From CAWBRT01 sp963696525 (lineage in GTDB: Bacteria > Acidobacteriota > Terriglobia > Terriglobales > Acidobacteriaceae): a DNA stretch of 64,000 nt. The notes under the pieces are model-generated. The model saw only the letters and a program-made list of their open reading frames with translations. It ran no database searches and was not told the origin of the DNA. The stretch is taken from assembly GCA_963696525.1 (NCBI GenBank), contig CAVOKO010000010.1:62001-126000 (forward strand), in the 5' to 3' direction. Of the stretch, positions 63,888-64,000 are shown piece after piece. A program made the position numbers and the translations under genes. Position 1 is the first letter of the stretch. Every line of letters starts with the position of its first letter.

Positions 63888-63975
63888 TGGTGCCGGGAGG
63901 GGGGGTCGAACCCCCATGACCTTGCGGTCGGCGGATTTTGAGTCCGCTGCGTCTGCCAGTTCCGCCATCCCGGCT
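63888..63975 (-). tRNA. tRNA-Leu (anticodon CAA)
   Basis: On the minus strand the acceptor GCCGGGA pairs with TCCCGGC, the CCA end is encoded, the long variable arm (CGACCGCAAGGTCATG) is of class II, and the anticodon loop CTCAAAA holds CAA. The T-arm GGGGGTTCGACCCCC is normal. The promoter would be beyond the window edge. Confidence 0.95.
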
Positions 63976-64000
63976 TCGATGGTAGGCACTTAGTACATCA

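Noticed and set aside
1..64000. CRISPR arrays, rRNA genes, restriction or other antiviral systems and intact prophage
   Set aside because: No regularly spaced repeats, rRNA signatures or defence gene sets were found; only integrase relics, one IS and MITE-like copies are present.

Overview
The window reads as a chromosomal stretch of a free-living, heterotrophic Gram-negative soil bacterium, most probably an Acidobacteriota (Terriglobia or Solibacter-like) genome or metagenome bin. This assignment is inference from the type of gene content: secreted penicillin-acylase, amidase and gamma-glutamyltransferase enzymes, Tat-exported hydrolases, many MFS carriers, a porin with a coiled-coil N-terminus, a TolC-type outer-membrane protein, homospermidine synthesis, and moderately GC-rich DNA. 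No rRNA or other definitive marker is present.

Layout. 1-7.5 kb: the end of a 3-hydroxyacyl-CoA dehydrogenase gene running off the left edge, tRNA-Ser(TGA) beside an integrase scrap, a gamma-glutamyltransferase, a Tat-exported dienelactone hydrolase, an anSME-type radical SAM enzyme with a C-terminal SEC-C motif, and a broken ERCC4-type nuclease. 7.5-8.4 kb: a complete 851-bp IS5-family insertion sequence with visible ends, CTAG flanks and a -1 frameshift site. 8.4-18.8 kb: BAX-inhibitor-1 protein, MtgA, a metal-dependent hydrolase, a two-gene homospermidine module (homospermidine synthase plus a frameshifted ornithine-type decarboxylase), a penicillin acylase and a conserved hypothetical. 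18.9-24.5 kb: divergent Lrp regulator and alanine dehydrogenase, an FAD amino-acid oxidase, a small membrane protein and a porin with a possible leader attenuator. 24.9-32.4 kb: a catabolic island built round a beta-keto acid cleavage enzyme (BKACE), with a hydroxyacyl-CoA dehydrogenase-like enzyme, MaoC hotdog protein, ketopantoate-reductase-like enzyme, MFS carrier, LysR regulator and divergent fumarylacetoacetate hydrolase. 32.4-45.7 kb: two NAD(P) oxidoreductases, a GNAT protein, three MFS carriers, an Ldh-type dehydrogenase, a lactonase, a histone-deacetylase-like enzyme and a secreted amidase. 45.8-49.2 kb: a TolC-like protein and an orphan sugar-binding protein. 49.4-50.7 kb: two decayed tyrosine-integrase genes flank tRNA-Val(GAC). 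51.3-63.4 kb: sugar-acid genes, including a minus-strand run KdgK, KDPG aldolase, SDR, Gfo/Idh, TIM-barrel isomerase, MFS, MaoC, GH88 and DgoK, interrupted by two copies of a 127-128-bp inverted-repeat (MITE-like) element. The window closes with tRNA-Leu(CAA).

How the parts work together. The right third looks like a uronate or deoxy-sugar-acid pathway in which GH88 releases unsaturated uronates, and KDG/KDGal kinases plus KDPG aldolase feed pyruvate and triose phosphate into central metabolism. The 25-32 kb block is best read as uptake of a beta-hydroxy acid, its oxidation to a beta-keto acid, and CoA-dependent cleavage by BKACE; its substrate is unknown, and it is the best candidate for an undescribed pathway. 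The tRNA-linked integrase relics, the IS, the MITE pair and several clipped gene ends show repeated insertion and deletion. No CRISPR array, rRNA, intact prophage or recognised antiviral system was seen.
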